Positions 18,864-29,345 are shown, counted from the stretch's first letter. The stretch is DNA of 64,000 nt from Arenibacter algicola (GCF_000733925.1 NZ_JPOO01000001.1:1550001-1614000); one strand, 5' to 3'. Made by a program: numbers and translations. The notes: generated from the letters alone by a model not told the origin.

Positions 18864-21800
18864 ATGATTAAAAAAATTCATTACTATTTTATGGTTCTGG
18901 CCATCTTCTGTGTTCAGGGATTAATGGCTCAGAATATTACGGTTACCGGGACGGTGACCGATGACCAGGGAGTTCCATTGCCTGGTGTAAACGTTGTGGA
19001 GAAGGGTACGTCCAATGGTACATCTTCCGATTTTGATGGTAACTATACTATAGTGGTTAGCAATGGGAATGGTGTTTTGGTTTTTTCTTCCCTTGGATTT
19101 TCCTCTAAGGAAATTTCGATTAATGGGCAGTCCACCGTTAACGTTTCTTTACTTGAAGATGCGGAACAACTTGGGGAAGTTGTGGTTACAGCTTTAGGTA
19201 TTTCCAGGGAGAAAAAGTCCTTAGGTTATGCCATGACGGAACTCCAGTCTGATGAGATCAATACAGTAAAGAACTATAACGTAGCCAATTCCCTTGTGGG
19301 TAAGGTTGCCGGTTTAACGGTTAGTCAGTCCGGAGGCGTAGGTTCTGGATCTAGAATAGTTATTCGTGGAAATAACTCAATTACCGGTAGAAACCAGGCG
19401 CTTATTGTAGTGGATGGTATCCCAATCAATGATTCGGGTAACGAGTCTGGTGGTAGTGTATTCAATAGTTCTGTTTCCGGAGGAGGAATTACCGATATCA
19501 ATCCAGAGGATATCGAATCGGTTTCTGTACTTAAAGGTCCAAACGCAGCGGCTCTTTATGGTTCTAGAGCGGCTTCCGGAGCAATTGTAATTACTACTAA
19601 GAGTGGTACACGTTCAAAAGGTATCGGAGTAACCCTTAATTCCAATATTACTGTGGAAAATCCTATGTTTTTGCCAGACTATCAAAATGAATATGGTCAA
19701 GGCACTAGTGGGACTGTATATCCGGATATGGGAAGTTTGGGAGGTTCTTCATGGGGATCAAGATTGGATGGTTCACCTGAAATTTATTTCGATGGTACAG
19801 AAAAACCTTATTTGGCCCAAGAAAATAATGTATCCGATTTTTTTGAAACAGGTGTTCAGAATATTAACTCCTTTGCACTTACTGGTGGCGGAGAGAAGTT
19901 CAACGCTAGGTTCTCTTATACCAATAACCATACAAATACTATTTTGCCCAATTCGGGACTTGAAAGCCATAACTTTAATTTAAGGGCAATGACAGATCTG
20001 ACCGATAAATTGAGCTTTGATACCAAGGTGACCTATTTTACACAAAACCTTAATAATAGGATATCACTCGGTTCTGAAGGGGTTTTGGGTTATGTTTTTT
20101 ATATGCCGCGTAACGTAAGAACTGCCGATCTTAAAAATTATCAAGTTGAAAATCCAAGCCTTTATGACCCGGATAACAATATTAGCGATTACGATGTTAT
20201 TAGCTACACGGGTCAGGGAAATAGTACTGGAAACCCTTATTGGATTTTAAATGAGGATAGTAACAAGGAGTCAAGAAACCGCTTTTTAGGCTTGGCCAAG
20301 GTAAATTATAAGTTTAATGATTGGCTTTCCCTTTTCGTGCGTATGAGTGGTGATGTTACCAATATAAACAATGCACAGATAACAGCTGAAGGAAATCATT
20401 TTTCTCGATTTGGAGGTCTTTCTTTTTCGGAAACTAAGATTTCAGAATTGAATTCGGACTTTTTATTTACTTCCAATCTTGATATTACAGAAAAGTTGAA
20501 TCTTTCGGCCAACCTTGGGGGTAACTTGTTTAAAACTTCTGCCCAGAGCATTGGTGTATCGGGGTCCCGTTTCAAGATACCTAACCGACATATTTTGGCT
20601 AATACCCAAGAGCAGACTACTAGCCACTCACCAAGTGCCATTAAAAAAGTAAATTCCTTATATGCAGCATTCAATTTTGCCTATGACGATTTTCTTTATC
20701 TTGATGTTACTGGAAGAAATGATTGGTCGTCTACCTTGCCAGAAGAAAATAGATCTTTCTTCTACCCTTCGGTTAACCTGTCGTTCTTGACGAACCGTTT
20801 TATCGATCCTGAAAGAAAGGTTTTGGACCTACTAAAGATCAGGGGAAGTTGGGCACAAGTGGGTAATGATACTGGAGCTTATCAACTTTCACAAACCTAT
20901 CCTGTAAGTACGATCGGTTATTTGGGTTTAACTGTATTGGGTTTCCCAGATGTGAAATACAATCCAAATCTTAAACCGGAAAATGTGACTTCTTCTGAAA
21001 TAGGTTTTGAGGCGCGGCTATTCCAAAATAGATTGTTTGCTGATTTCTCTTATTACAACATTGTTACCAAAGACATGATATTCAGGACTCCTGTTAATCC
21101 GGCTACCGGTTACAGTTTTTTCCTGGATAATTTTGGAGAGGTACAGAATAAGGGTATTGAATTACAATTTGGAGGTACACCTGTAAGAACGGATAATTTC
21201 TCATGGGATGTTAATTTAAATTACTCCAAGAATGAGAATACCGTAAACGAAATGATTCAGGAATTGGAAACAGTGACATTGAATACAACCAATAGCGGTA
21301 ACGTGTCCATTAGAGCTCAGATTGATGGTGGTATAGGCGATATTTATGGAACGGTATGGGATACAGACGACAGTGGAAATTTATTGGTAAATGCCGAAGG
21401 ATTGCCTATTGCCTCTTCGGAAACCGTATTGATAGGAAATTCACAACCGGATTGGCAAGGGGGAATTACCAATACGTTTACATACAAAAACTTGTCCATG
21501 CGCTTTTTAGTGGACGGAAGATTTGGAGGTAAGGTATATTCCGCCACTTCTGCATCCTTGGATGGTACTGGTGTTTCTGAAAGAAGTTTGGCCTTTAGGG
21601 AAGATGGTATTGTAGTTGATGCCATTAATACCGACACTGGTGCCCAGAATACAGTAAATGTATCTGGACAGCGTTATTGGGGAGCTATGTCAGGAATAGC
21701 TGAAAATTATATTTACGACCAAACCAATGTGCGTTTAAGGGAATTTTCTTTAACTTATAGTTTACCAAACAAGGTGTCAAAATCCTTAGGAGTAAATTCT

Positions 21801-21965
21801 GCTTCACTTGGATTAATAGGTAGAAATTTATTTTTCTTCCATAAAGATGCACCGGATATCGATCCAGAAGCTGTACTTGGAACTGGACTTAGTGGTCAAG
21901 GTATTTCACTCAACAACGTACCGACTATTAGAAGTATTGGTTTGAATTTTATTCTTAATTTCTAA
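18864..21965 (+). CDS. SusC-like TonB-dependent outer-membrane receptor
   Basis: The 1033-residue protein has a signal peptide ending GLMAQ. A carboxypeptidase-regulatory-like domain spans about 25-105 (VTGTVTDDQGVPLPGVNVV, FDGNYTIVV, VLVFSSLGF). The SusC plug entrance EQLGEVVVTALG is at about 100-112, a plug follows with VAGLTVSQSGG, VIRGNNSITGRNQALIVVDG (in pieces) and ALYGSRAASGAIVITTKSG, and then a long 22-strand-type barrel ending in FILNF. It imports glycans across the outer membrane together with the SusD protein whose gene starts ten bases after its stop. Its N-terminus (MIKKIHYY) and leader are nearly the same as those of the second susC, so the pair arose by duplication. Confidence 0.95.
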   Translation: MIKKIHYYFMVLAIFCVQGLMAQNITVTGTVTDDQGVPLPGVNVVEKGTSNGTSSDFDGNYTIVVSNGNGVLVFSSLGFSSKEISINGQSTVNVSLLEDAEQLGEVVVTALGISREKKSLGYAMTELQSDEINTVKNYNVANSLVGKVAGLTVSQSGGVGSGSRIVIRGNNSITGRNQALIVVDGIPINDSGNESGGSVFNSSVSGGGITDINPEDIESVSVLKGPNAAALYGSRAASGAIVITTKSGTRSKGIGVTLNSNITVENPMFLPDYQNEYGQGTSGTVYPDMGSLGGSSWGSRLDGSPEIYFDGTEKPYLAQENNVSDFFETGVQNINSFALTGGGEKFNARFSYTNNHTNTILPNSGLESHNFNLRAMTDLTDKLSFDTKVTYFTQNLNNRISLGSEGVLGYVFYMPRNVRTADLKNYQVENPSLYDPDNNISDYDVISYTGQGNSTGNPYWILNEDSNKESRNRFLGLAKVNYKFNDWLSLFVRMSGDVTNINNAQITAEGNHFSRFGGLSFSETKISELNSDFLFTSNLDITEKLNLSANLGGNLFKTSAQSIGVSGSRFKIPNRHILANTQEQTTSHSPSAIKKVNSLYAAFNFAYDDFLYLDVTGRNDWSSTLPEENRSFFYPSVNLSFLTNRFIDPERKVLDLLKIRGSWAQVGNDTGAYQLSQTYPVSTIGYLGLTVLGFPDVKYNPNLKPENVTSSEIGFEARLFQNRLFADFSYYNIVTKDMIFRTPVNPATGYSFFLDNFGEVQNKGIELQFGGTPVRTDNFSWDVNLNYSKNENTVNEMIQELETVTLNTTNSGNVSIRAQIDGGIGDIYGTVWDTDDSGNLLVNAEGLPIASSETVLIGNSQPDWQGGITNTFTYKNLSMRFLVDGRFGGKVYSATSASLDGTGVSERSLAFREDGIVVDAINTDTGAQNTVNVSGQRYWGAMSGIAENYIYDQTNVRLREFSLTYSLPNKVSKSLGVNSASLGLIGRNLFFFHKDAPDIDPEAVLGTGLSGQGISLNNVPTIRSIGLNFILNF

Positions 21966-21974
21966 AAAAAAACT

Positions 21975-23693
21975 ATGAAAAGTATATTAAAAAAGATAGC
22001 CTTTATTTTTTTGGTGATTCTTGGATTTAACAGTTGTTCGGATTTTGACGAAATCAATGAAAATCCAAATGCCTTTACTTCGGATGAAGTGAGTGCCAAA
22101 TTTTTTATGACGGAATTACAGATTCAGTTATATGCTCCAAACCGTTATCCTTATTGGAGGGCACAACTTATCCACGCGGATCGTTATGCCGGTCATTTTA
22201 CCTTTGGGTTTAGCGGTAGTTGGTGGACAGATGCCTTGGGATATGATTACAATTCCGGTTATACGGATGCTGCATACGACTGGATGTCTGGGTATCTAGG
22301 TAAATTAAGTGGATTTATCAATTTTGTGAAAGAGGGTGGCGATCTTCAAAATGAGAAGTTCTATGCCATTGGGCTTATAATGAAGGGTCTATACTATCAA
22401 ATGTATGTGGATACTTTTGGTATGGCTCCTTACACCGAAGCTTTCGATCCAGATAATATAACACCAAAATATGACGAACTATCCACCATTTATCAAGGGA
22501 CGATTGCTGATTTGGATGAGGCCATGGCAATTATTGGAGATGCTGAAGTATCTGGAGAAGGGGTTGAATTGTTGACCAATAATGATCTTTTCTTTGGAGG
22601 TGATATGCAGAAATGGAAGAAATTGGCCAATACTTTAAAATTGAGAATGGCCTTAAGGGCTCAAGGGGCAGATGGGGCAACATTTGCGGAAGGCGCCATT
22701 GCTGAGGCTTTGGCAGCACCACTTTTGACCGCTTCCGATGAAAATGCATTGATGGAAAAGGATCCGGATATTAGCCAATGGGCCAACGCTGCCTATGGTG
22801 ACGTATGGTGGAATTTTGGCACTGGTTCAAATTGGAATGTAGGTAAAACACTGATCGACTACCTAAGAAACAATAACGATCCTCGATTGACTTACTATGC
22901 AAAGCCGATAGATGGCGGGGATGTAGTCTTAACCCAGGATGCCGAAGGGGATTCTAGGGATCTATTTTCCAAGCATTCTGCTTTTATCTTGCAACAACTG
23001 GATGACGCTGGAGTGTCTTACACTTCTACTTCTGGGACTAAAACTGATGATGGGGTTACTATTGATACGGTAGGTATTTCCATAGCAGCAGGAGATTATT
23101 ACGTAGGTCAGCCTACTCGCTTGAACGGATTTATCTATGGCCAGGTAAAGGAACAGCTATTTTCCAGACCGGCAGATATTGTAATTAATCCTAAAAACCA
23201 GGGTAAAGAGATTTTTCCTGAAGTGGTAATGACCGCCGCGGAAGGTAATTTTCTACAGGCAGAGGCAATTGTAAAAGGCTTGGCCTCAGGAGATGCCCAA
23301 TCACTTTATCAGGAAGGTATTCGCCAGGCAATGGCCATGTGGGACGTGCCAGAAGGAGATATATCTACATTTCTAGGAACTGAGGATATGGCGCAATTGA
23401 ACGGATCGGTAGACGAGAATCTTGAGAAGATTGCGATACAGCGATGGATTGTTTCATATACCGACGGTTTTGAAGCCTGGGCCATAGTTCGTGATACCGG
23501 ATATCCGACTGAGTTGTATGAAGGAGTTAGTGATTTTGATATTTACGCAGCGGGAACTACCTTAAATGGTGCTTATCCCCAACGCATGCGCTATGGGAAT
23601 GGTGCTTATAACACCAATGGTGACAATACAAATGCTGCACTACAACAACAAGGGCCAGATGTTCAGGGTACCAAACTCTGGTGGGCCAAATAG
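21975..23693 (+). CDS. SusD/RagB-like surface lipoprotein (SusD-like_2 type)
   Basis: The 572-residue lipoprotein has its lipobox at GFNSC (Cys21), followed by the aspartate-rich start SDFDEINENPN that marks export to the outer surface in Bacteroidota. Helical TPR-like repeats dominate. Segments such as YYQMYVDTFGMAPYTEAF, MQKWKKLANTLKLRMALR and FLQAEAIVKGL match the SusD-like_2 group that pairs with SusC of this kind. It binds glycan and closes the SusC barrel like a lid. It is cotranscribed with the preceding susC (nine bases between them) and is followed by a strong terminator. Confidence 0.93.
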   Translation: MKSILKKIAFIFLVILGFNSCSDFDEINENPNAFTSDEVSAKFFMTELQIQLYAPNRYPYWRAQLIHADRYAGHFTFGFSGSWWTDALGYDYNSGYTDAAYDWMSGYLGKLSGFINFVKEGGDLQNEKFYAIGLIMKGLYYQMYVDTFGMAPYTEAFDPDNITPKYDELSTIYQGTIADLDEAMAIIGDAEVSGEGVELLTNNDLFFGGDMQKWKKLANTLKLRMALRAQGADGATFAEGAIAEALAAPLLTASDENALMEKDPDISQWANAAYGDVWWNFGTGSNWNVGKTLIDYLRNNNDPRLTYYAKPIDGGDVVLTQDAEGDSRDLFSKHSAFILQQLDDAGVSYTSTSGTKTDDGVTIDTVGISIAAGDYYVGQPTRLNGFIYGQVKEQLFSRPADIVINPKNQGKEIFPEVVMTAAEGNFLQAEAIVKGLASGDAQSLYQEGIRQAMAMWDVPEGDISTFLGTEDMAQLNGSVDENLEKIAIQRWIVSYTDGFEAWAIVRDTGYPTELYEGVSDFDIYAAGTTLNGAYPQRMRYGNGAYNTNGDNTNAALQQQGPDVQGTKLWWAK

Positions 23694-23725
23694 TAAAGTC
23701 ATTTTTAGTTTGTTTAAATTTAAAG

Positions 23726-23756
23726 AAGAGGAGGGTTTGCCCTCCTCTTTTTTTTT
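23726..23756 (+). terminator. Rho-independent terminator after first susCD pair
   Basis: The perfect ten-base stem is AAGAGGAGGG with CCCTCCTCTT, around the loop TTTG, and it runs into a tract of about nine T residues. It ends the first susCD transcript. Confidence 0.9.
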
Positions 23757-24128
23757 GTGAAGTATTAAAGCTTGTATATTGTTAAGGTTTTTGCAGTTTC
23801 TTATTTCTTACTGCTGATATTATCCTTATCCGTATCACTTTATAGATATGTTTTCATTGGATAAAATCAAATCCGGTATCCAAAATCAAAAAATCCCATT
23901 ACTATTATAATATTATTTTAACCTATAATAGTATTTTTTATACATTACTATCAAAATAGTATTTCGATTTACTACTAAAACGTTTTCGGAAAAGCGTCAT
24001 TAGGCTTTCGGCAATTGTCATTAGTCGAATTAATTTCTTCACCTAGGCGGGAAAATCAAAATTTAGTAATTATTTAACATTGGGGGTAACTCCCTTAACA
24101 TCTAATTAACTAACTAAAAATTATTAGT
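23757..24128 (+). promoter_or_regulatory. Regulatory region of second susC with TACTAT/ATAGTA repeats
   Basis: In this gap, TACTAT occurs at 23900-23905 and 23946-23951, and its complement ATAGTA at 23928-23933 and 23956-23961. The last pair forms a tight inverted repeat with the four-base spacer CAAA. Such an array fits operator sites for a dimeric regulator, but this is inference. From about 24022 the leader is homologous to that of the first susC, including TTTAGTAATTATTTAAC. The first susC lacks the TACTAT array. Confidence 0.4.
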
Positions 24129-27100
24129 ATGATTAAAAAATTTCATTACTATTTATTGCTGGCTTCATTTCTCGTTGTACAGGGAATGACGGCGCAGAAC
24201 AAAACGGTTACCGGTACTGTATCCGATGATTTGGGCACCCCGCTACCAGGTGTCAACGTTGTGGTAAAAGGTACTTCAACAGGTACCTCTACAGATTTTG
24301 ATGGCAATTTTTCCATTAATGTAGAAAACAATGCCACTTTGGTTTTTTCTTCTTTGGGTTTTACCAAAAAAGAAATAGCAGTGGGAGCACAGACTACTAT
24401 TAAAGTTGTTCTTGAAGAAGATTCTGAACAATTAGGGGAAGTTGTTGTAACAGGATTGGGTATTACCAGGGAAAAGAAGGCCCTTGGTTATGCTACTGCA
24501 ACTATTAGTGCAGAGGCTTTGACCGAAACTGCAACGCCCAACTTTGCAACTGCATTGTATGGAAAGGCTCCTGGGGTAAGTATAAATACCACTCCTGGTG
24601 GATCTACCAGTGCCTCCAACATTACTATCAGGGGGGTAGCCTCAATTACAGGTAGAAGTCAGCCATTAATTATTTTAGATGGTGTACCTATTAGGGATGG
24701 AGAAGTTTCCAACAACAACTATTGGGGAGACCAACGTTTAAGGGGTAATGGTCTTTTGGATATTAACCCTGAGGATATAGATAATATTTCCATTCTTAAG
24801 GGAGCATCTGCTGCAGCCCTCTATGGTTCTGAAGCGGTAAACGGGGTGGTTTTGATCACTACCAAAAGTGGTAAGAATAGAAAGAATGGTATGACCGTAG
24901 ATCTAAGCTCTTCCTATAGTTTTGACAAAGTGGCTTATCTTCCAAGATACCAAACAGTGAGGGGGCCAGGTGCACCTTTGAACGTTTCTGACGGTGGACA
25001 GGATGCCGACGGTTTTATATATCATGATACGGATGGTGATGGTATAGCAGAAACTAGAGGAGTGTTAGGGTATAGTATCAACTTTGGACCAAAATTTGAT
25101 GGGCAGCCAACTATTGGTTGGGATGGAATTGTAAGGCCTTATGAGGCTCAGGATGACCGCTATGGTGGCTTGTTCAACACTGCACACAATACAAGTGTTA
25201 ATATGTCCATTACCAATGTTACGGACAACTCCAATTTAAGATTTTCGTATACCCGTCAGGATAACCAAGGTATCAGTATTGGATCTGAAGAGGAAAAGAA
25301 TGTATTTAATTTAAATGCCACTTTTAAATGGGCAGACAATATGTCTACCGATGTAATTGTGAATTATGTGAATCAGTCCGTATTCAACAGACCTTATTCG
25401 GTAGACCGTTTAATGAACAACTTTACCGGTATGATGTCCCCATGGGATAGTGCCGATTGGTATTTGGATAGATATAAAACCAGTAGAGGGTATCGTTATG
25501 TTACAGGAACTGGTCAGAGTTTAACTCCAGAAGAAAATATTATTTATCCAGGATTTAAAGGAGATATTGCAGACTTCGTATGGAGGGTGAAAGAGAATCG
25601 TTTGGAAGAGCAAAGCAATAGGATCATAGGAACTATTACCAATAATTGGGATATAGCCACCGGTCTTAACTTAAGAGGTAGGATTTCAACAGATTTTACT
25701 AATAGAAGGTCCGAACAAAGTAATACTACCGAAAGACCATTGGCTTTCGGCAACTCTGGTGCGTTTAGCATGAGCAATAACAATTACAACTCTTTGTATG
25801 GTGAATTACTATTGAGGTATGAAACGCCAATTACAACGGATTTGACACTTGCCATGATGGCGGGTTATAATGCTACCAAGCAATCAGAATCCAATCTAAG
25901 CAGAGGAACCAATGGAGGTTTGAGTGTTGAAAACTGGTTTGATGTGTCTGCATCGGTAAACACTCCTAATTCTGGAAGTGGCCGTAACTCTATTGTAAAG
26001 GATGCATTTTTGGGTACTGTCAATCTTGATTACAAGGGGTACTTTTTCGTAGAGGGAACCATTCGTAAGGATAAGACCTCCACTATGAACCCAAACAACA
26101 ATAGTTTTGTATATCCTTCCGTAAACTCTAGTTTAGTGCTTTCCGAGGCATTTGACCTACCACTTTTTATGAATTATTTCAAAATTCGTGGATCTTGGGG
26201 TATTGTGGGTAATTATCCTGATCCATATCAGGCCAACATCGCTTATAACCAGAATACTTTGGGATCTCAAGGCGGTAACCCGGTGCTTTACACAACCATC
26301 CCTTCCAGTTTTGGTAATGACGGAATTAGACCGGAAGAGAAACACGAGTACGAATTTGGTATGGAAATCAAATTTTTTCAGGGAAGGTTAGGTCTTGATG
26401 CCTCCTATTACAACGCCCAAGTTGTGGATCAGATCTTGCCATTGACACTTCCAAATAGCTCTGGAGCCGGTAATGTACTTACCAATATTGGAACCCTTAG
26501 AAACCAAGGTTTTGAATTTGGGGTGACAGGTACTCCAATAGATACAGGTTCCTTTAGATGGGATGCTATCGTAAACTTTGCCAAGAACAATAACAAGGTT
26601 GAGAAGTTGGCTCCTGGACTTGATGAATTGTTGCATGCAGATTATGATGGAAATGCGGCCCAATTGAAGTCGTTGGTAGGACAACCTATGGGGGATCTTT
26701 ATGCCCACCCAGTAGCAACAGATGCACAGGGAAGAAGAATTGTGGATCCCAATGGAATGTACAAAGTAGATGCCGATAATATGGAAAAATTTGGTAACGC
26801 CATGCCAAAATGGACTGGTGGTGTTATGAACTCCTTTAGCTATAAGAACATTACCTTGGATGCCCTTGTGGATTTCCGTATAGGAGGCCATGTAATGCCA
26901 ACAGCACTTAACTGGATGACCAGCCGTGGTCTAACAGAAGAGAGCACAAAGTTTATGGATACTGAAAGTGGTGGACTTAGCTATTACGAGGATGCCAGTG
27001 GAACCAGAATTCAGACAACTCCTGGTGCTACTGCAGGTCCTGGAGGAGAAGTGGTTTACCATGATGGTATTTTGTTGGATGGGGTTACCAATGATGGTCA

Positions 27101-27455
27101 ACCTAACGATCAGATAGCTTCTGCAGCAGATTATTACTGGACCGTTTACAACTGGGGTGGACCTCAATATAGTCCAAACACCCGTTATGAACTATACATT
27201 AAAGAGAATACGTACTTTAAGATGAGAGAGCTTTCCATAGGCTACAAAATGCCAAGAAAAGTAATTGATAAGATAGGACTTAGTAAATTGCAATTCTCTG
27301 TTTTCGGTAGAAACTTGTTTTATCTATATAGAACAATTAAAGATATGGATGGGGAACAGACTACAGCTGGTTCTAGATGGTTCCAAAATGTTAATAATGT
27401 TGGTACCAACCCTTCAACCCGTTCTTTCGGTCTAATGGTAAGAGCTAGTTTATAA
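24129..27455 (+). CDS. SusC-like TonB-dependent outer-membrane receptor
   Basis: The 1108-residue protein has a signal peptide ending GMTAQ, then a carboxypeptidase-regulatory-like domain (VTGTVSDDLGTPLPGVNVVV, FDGNFSINV, LVFSSLGFTKKEI). The plug begins at EQLGEVVVTGLG and includes GKAPGVSINTTPGG, ITGRSQPLIILDGV and AALYGSEAVNGVVLITTKSG. The barrel is longer than that of the first copy, with extra loops, and ends GLMVRASL. Signal peptide and leader closely resemble the first susC, while the barrel differs. This suggests duplication followed by divergence towards another glycan or another part of the same glycan. Confidence 0.95.
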   Translation: MIKKFHYYLLLASFLVVQGMTAQNKTVTGTVSDDLGTPLPGVNVVVKGTSTGTSTDFDGNFSINVENNATLVFSSLGFTKKEIAVGAQTTIKVVLEEDSEQLGEVVVTGLGITREKKALGYATATISAEALTETATPNFATALYGKAPGVSINTTPGGSTSASNITIRGVASITGRSQPLIILDGVPIRDGEVSNNNYWGDQRLRGNGLLDINPEDIDNISILKGASAAALYGSEAVNGVVLITTKSGKNRKNGMTVDLSSSYSFDKVAYLPRYQTVRGPGAPLNVSDGGQDADGFIYHDTDGDGIAETRGVLGYSINFGPKFDGQPTIGWDGIVRPYEAQDDRYGGLFNTAHNTSVNMSITNVTDNSNLRFSYTRQDNQGISIGSEEEKNVFNLNATFKWADNMSTDVIVNYVNQSVFNRPYSVDRLMNNFTGMMSPWDSADWYLDRYKTSRGYRYVTGTGQSLTPEENIIYPGFKGDIADFVWRVKENRLEEQSNRIIGTITNNWDIATGLNLRGRISTDFTNRRSEQSNTTERPLAFGNSGAFSMSNNNYNSLYGELLLRYETPITTDLTLAMMAGYNATKQSESNLSRGTNGGLSVENWFDVSASVNTPNSGSGRNSIVKDAFLGTVNLDYKGYFFVEGTIRKDKTSTMNPNNNSFVYPSVNSSLVLSEAFDLPLFMNYFKIRGSWGIVGNYPDPYQANIAYNQNTLGSQGGNPVLYTTIPSSFGNDGIRPEEKHEYEFGMEIKFFQGRLGLDASYYNAQVVDQILPLTLPNSSGAGNVLTNIGTLRNQGFEFGVTGTPIDTGSFRWDAIVNFAKNNNKVEKLAPGLDELLHADYDGNAAQLKSLVGQPMGDLYAHPVATDAQGRRIVDPNGMYKVDADNMEKFGNAMPKWTGGVMNSFSYKNITLDALVDFRIGGHVMPTALNWMTSRGLTEESTKFMDTESGGLSYYEDASGTRIQTTPGATAGPGGEVVYHDGILLDGVTNDGQPNDQIASAADYYWTVYNWGGPQYSPNTRYELYIKENTYFKMRELSIGYKMPRKVIDKIGLSKLQFSVFGRNLFYLYRTIKDMDGEQTTAGSRWFQNVNNVGTNPSTRSFGLMVRASL

Positions 27456-27489
27456 TAATATAAATAAGAATTATATAAAAAGATATTTC

Positions 27490-29073
27490 ATGAAAAAATT
27501 ATCGATAATACTCGGTATAGTTATGGCCACGGCCATAAGCGGTTGTACTGAGGCAGATTTTAGCGAGAATTACGCAAACCCTTCAAAGGTATCTACAGCA
27601 ACAGTAGAGAAGCAATTTGCTGGAATGTTGGTAGCCAATAAGGATTACGTACTTCCTGCCTATTGGAACTATTTTGTAGTATTAAGGACTACATTGACCA
27701 GATATACACAAGCTGTTGGTTGGATTAATACAGCTAATCAATATGTGCCTGGTGAGGCCGGTATTGGAGGACGTTGGGGAAATTACTATGATTTCTTGGC
27801 GCAATACAGGGAATTGGAGAAGATTTACAATAACCTTTCTCCAGAGGAGCAGGCAGATTTAAGGGTATATATGCTTACGGCCACTATTTACCTTTACGAT
27901 CATACCCAAAGAGTAGTTGACCTACATGGTGATATACCATTTTCCGAAGCGGGTCGTTTGAGCCAAAATGGAGGTGATTATTTAAATTCACTACCTTCAT
28001 ATGATACTGCCGAAAGTATTTATACTACAATGTTGGATGGCCTAAAAGCCTTTTCAGACGAATTGAACAGCATCAATGTTAGCGCAGGAATCATGGTAGG
28101 GTTTCAGACCCAGGATTTTGTTAACGGAGGAGATTTAAGTGCTTGGAAAAAGTACTGTAATTCATTAAGGCTAAGAATGTTGACCAGAGTTTCAGGATCT
28201 TCTGAATTTCAGTCTAGGGCATCTTCGGAAATAGCTGCTATCTTGGCTAATCCGGGACAATATCCACTTGTGGAGGAAAATATCGAAAATATTCAGATCG
28301 ATGTTGTTAGTTTGGATACGCCGATAAATTCCAAAGGTTTCAGAAGTGGATTGGAAGACTGGGACGGTAACTTGGCAGGGAAGGCCATGATCGATCATAT
28401 GTTGGACAATACCGATCCTAGAATAAGAGCTATGTACGAGCCAGGAGAAAACGCTGGTGGTACCTATTCAGGCTTGGATCCATTGCTTGACGAAAATGAT
28501 CAAACTACTTTGGTAGCTACTGGTACTTTGTCAAGATACAATCGTTCTACTTTAAGTAGAAATGAGTATTTCCCTGGGCTTTTGTTTACAGCTGCCGAAG
28601 TAAGTCTACTTAAAGCTGAATATTATTTGAATGCCAGCAATGATGCCATGGCACAAGCCAGTTATGAGGATGCTATTGAAAAATCAACCGAATTCTACTA
28701 TGATCTTCGTGATTTGAGTGCCGATGGAACTGCAATAGATCTTGTTCCTACCAATGACACTGAAATTCAGGCTTATATTGACAGTGCCGATGTAAATTGG
28801 GACAATGCCACTACAGATGATGAGAAATTGTCTTTGATCGCAACCCAAAAATGGATACACTTTAGTGTGCTACAATTGCCAGATAGCTGGGCGGAACAAA
28901 GAAGGTTGAATTTACCTGAATTCGATTTCCAGGTAGATAATGCCAACGAACAAACATTGCCACCTAGCCGTTGGATTTACCCAAATAGTGAGCGTGTTTA
29001 TAACACCGACAATTATAATACTGTTAGCGGTGAGGATAATTTGACCACTAAATTATTCTGGGACGTTAATTAA
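27490..29073 (+). CDS. SusD/RagB-like surface lipoprotein (SusD-like_2 type)
   Basis: The 527-residue lipoprotein has its lipobox at AISGC (Cys19), followed by TEADFSENYANPSKV. It contains the helical SusD-like_2 fold: NYYDFLAQYRELEKIYNNLS (helix near 100), VVDLHGDIPFSEAG, LSAWKKYCNSLRLRMLTRVSG and FTAAEVSLLKAEYYL. It forms the surface glycan-binding lid of the preceding SusC, whose stop lies 34 bases upstream. The WSAEQRRLNLPEF-like segment near the end (actual reading SWAEQRRLNLPEF) is typical of this class. A terminator follows at 29106. Confidence 0.93.
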   Translation: MKKLSIILGIVMATAISGCTEADFSENYANPSKVSTATVEKQFAGMLVANKDYVLPAYWNYFVVLRTTLTRYTQAVGWINTANQYVPGEAGIGGRWGNYYDFLAQYRELEKIYNNLSPEEQADLRVYMLTATIYLYDHTQRVVDLHGDIPFSEAGRLSQNGGDYLNSLPSYDTAESIYTTMLDGLKAFSDELNSINVSAGIMVGFQTQDFVNGGDLSAWKKYCNSLRLRMLTRVSGSSEFQSRASSEIAAILANPGQYPLVEENIENIQIDVVSLDTPINSKGFRSGLEDWDGNLAGKAMIDHMLDNTDPRIRAMYEPGENAGGTYSGLDPLLDENDQTTLVATGTLSRYNRSTLSRNEYFPGLLFTAAEVSLLKAEYYLNASNDAMAQASYEDAIEKSTEFYYDLRDLSADGTAIDLVPTNDTEIQAYIDSADVNWDNATTDDEKLSLIATQKWIHFSVLQLPDSWAEQRRLNLPEFDFQVDNANEQTLPPSRWIYPNSERVYNTDNYNTVSGEDNLTTKLFWDVN

Positions 29074-29105
29074 GGAATTGAGTTAGTTTTAATTTTGTTC
29101 CCTCA

Positions 29106-29140
29106 AAGCCCGATACAACATATGTATCGGGCTTATTCTT
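29106..29140 (+). terminator. Terminator after second susCD pair
   Basis: The perfect 12-base stem is AAGCCCGATACA with TGTATCGGGCTT and the loop is five bases; ATTCTT follows. It marks the end of the plus-strand glycan locus before the convergent minus-strand genes. Confidence 0.75.
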
Positions 29141-29345
29141 TTGGTATTAAGCCAAACCAATATGTAGTCCTTGGTGATGTATTAAAGCCTGGTTGAAAAG
29201 CGTAATGAGGTAGTGGCTGGTGATAAAATAATGGTTTAAAGCCTTGTTCGGCCAGCTATGATAATCGTTGAGTTGATAGTGTTGGAAGTTTTTTCCATGT
29301 ATAGGTTTATGTATAAAAGAGTTTCTTTGAATAGTGCATTTTCAA

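Noticed and set aside
26388..26891. 167-residue open frame on the minus strand
   Set aside because: It lies opposite the second susC; a shadow frame.
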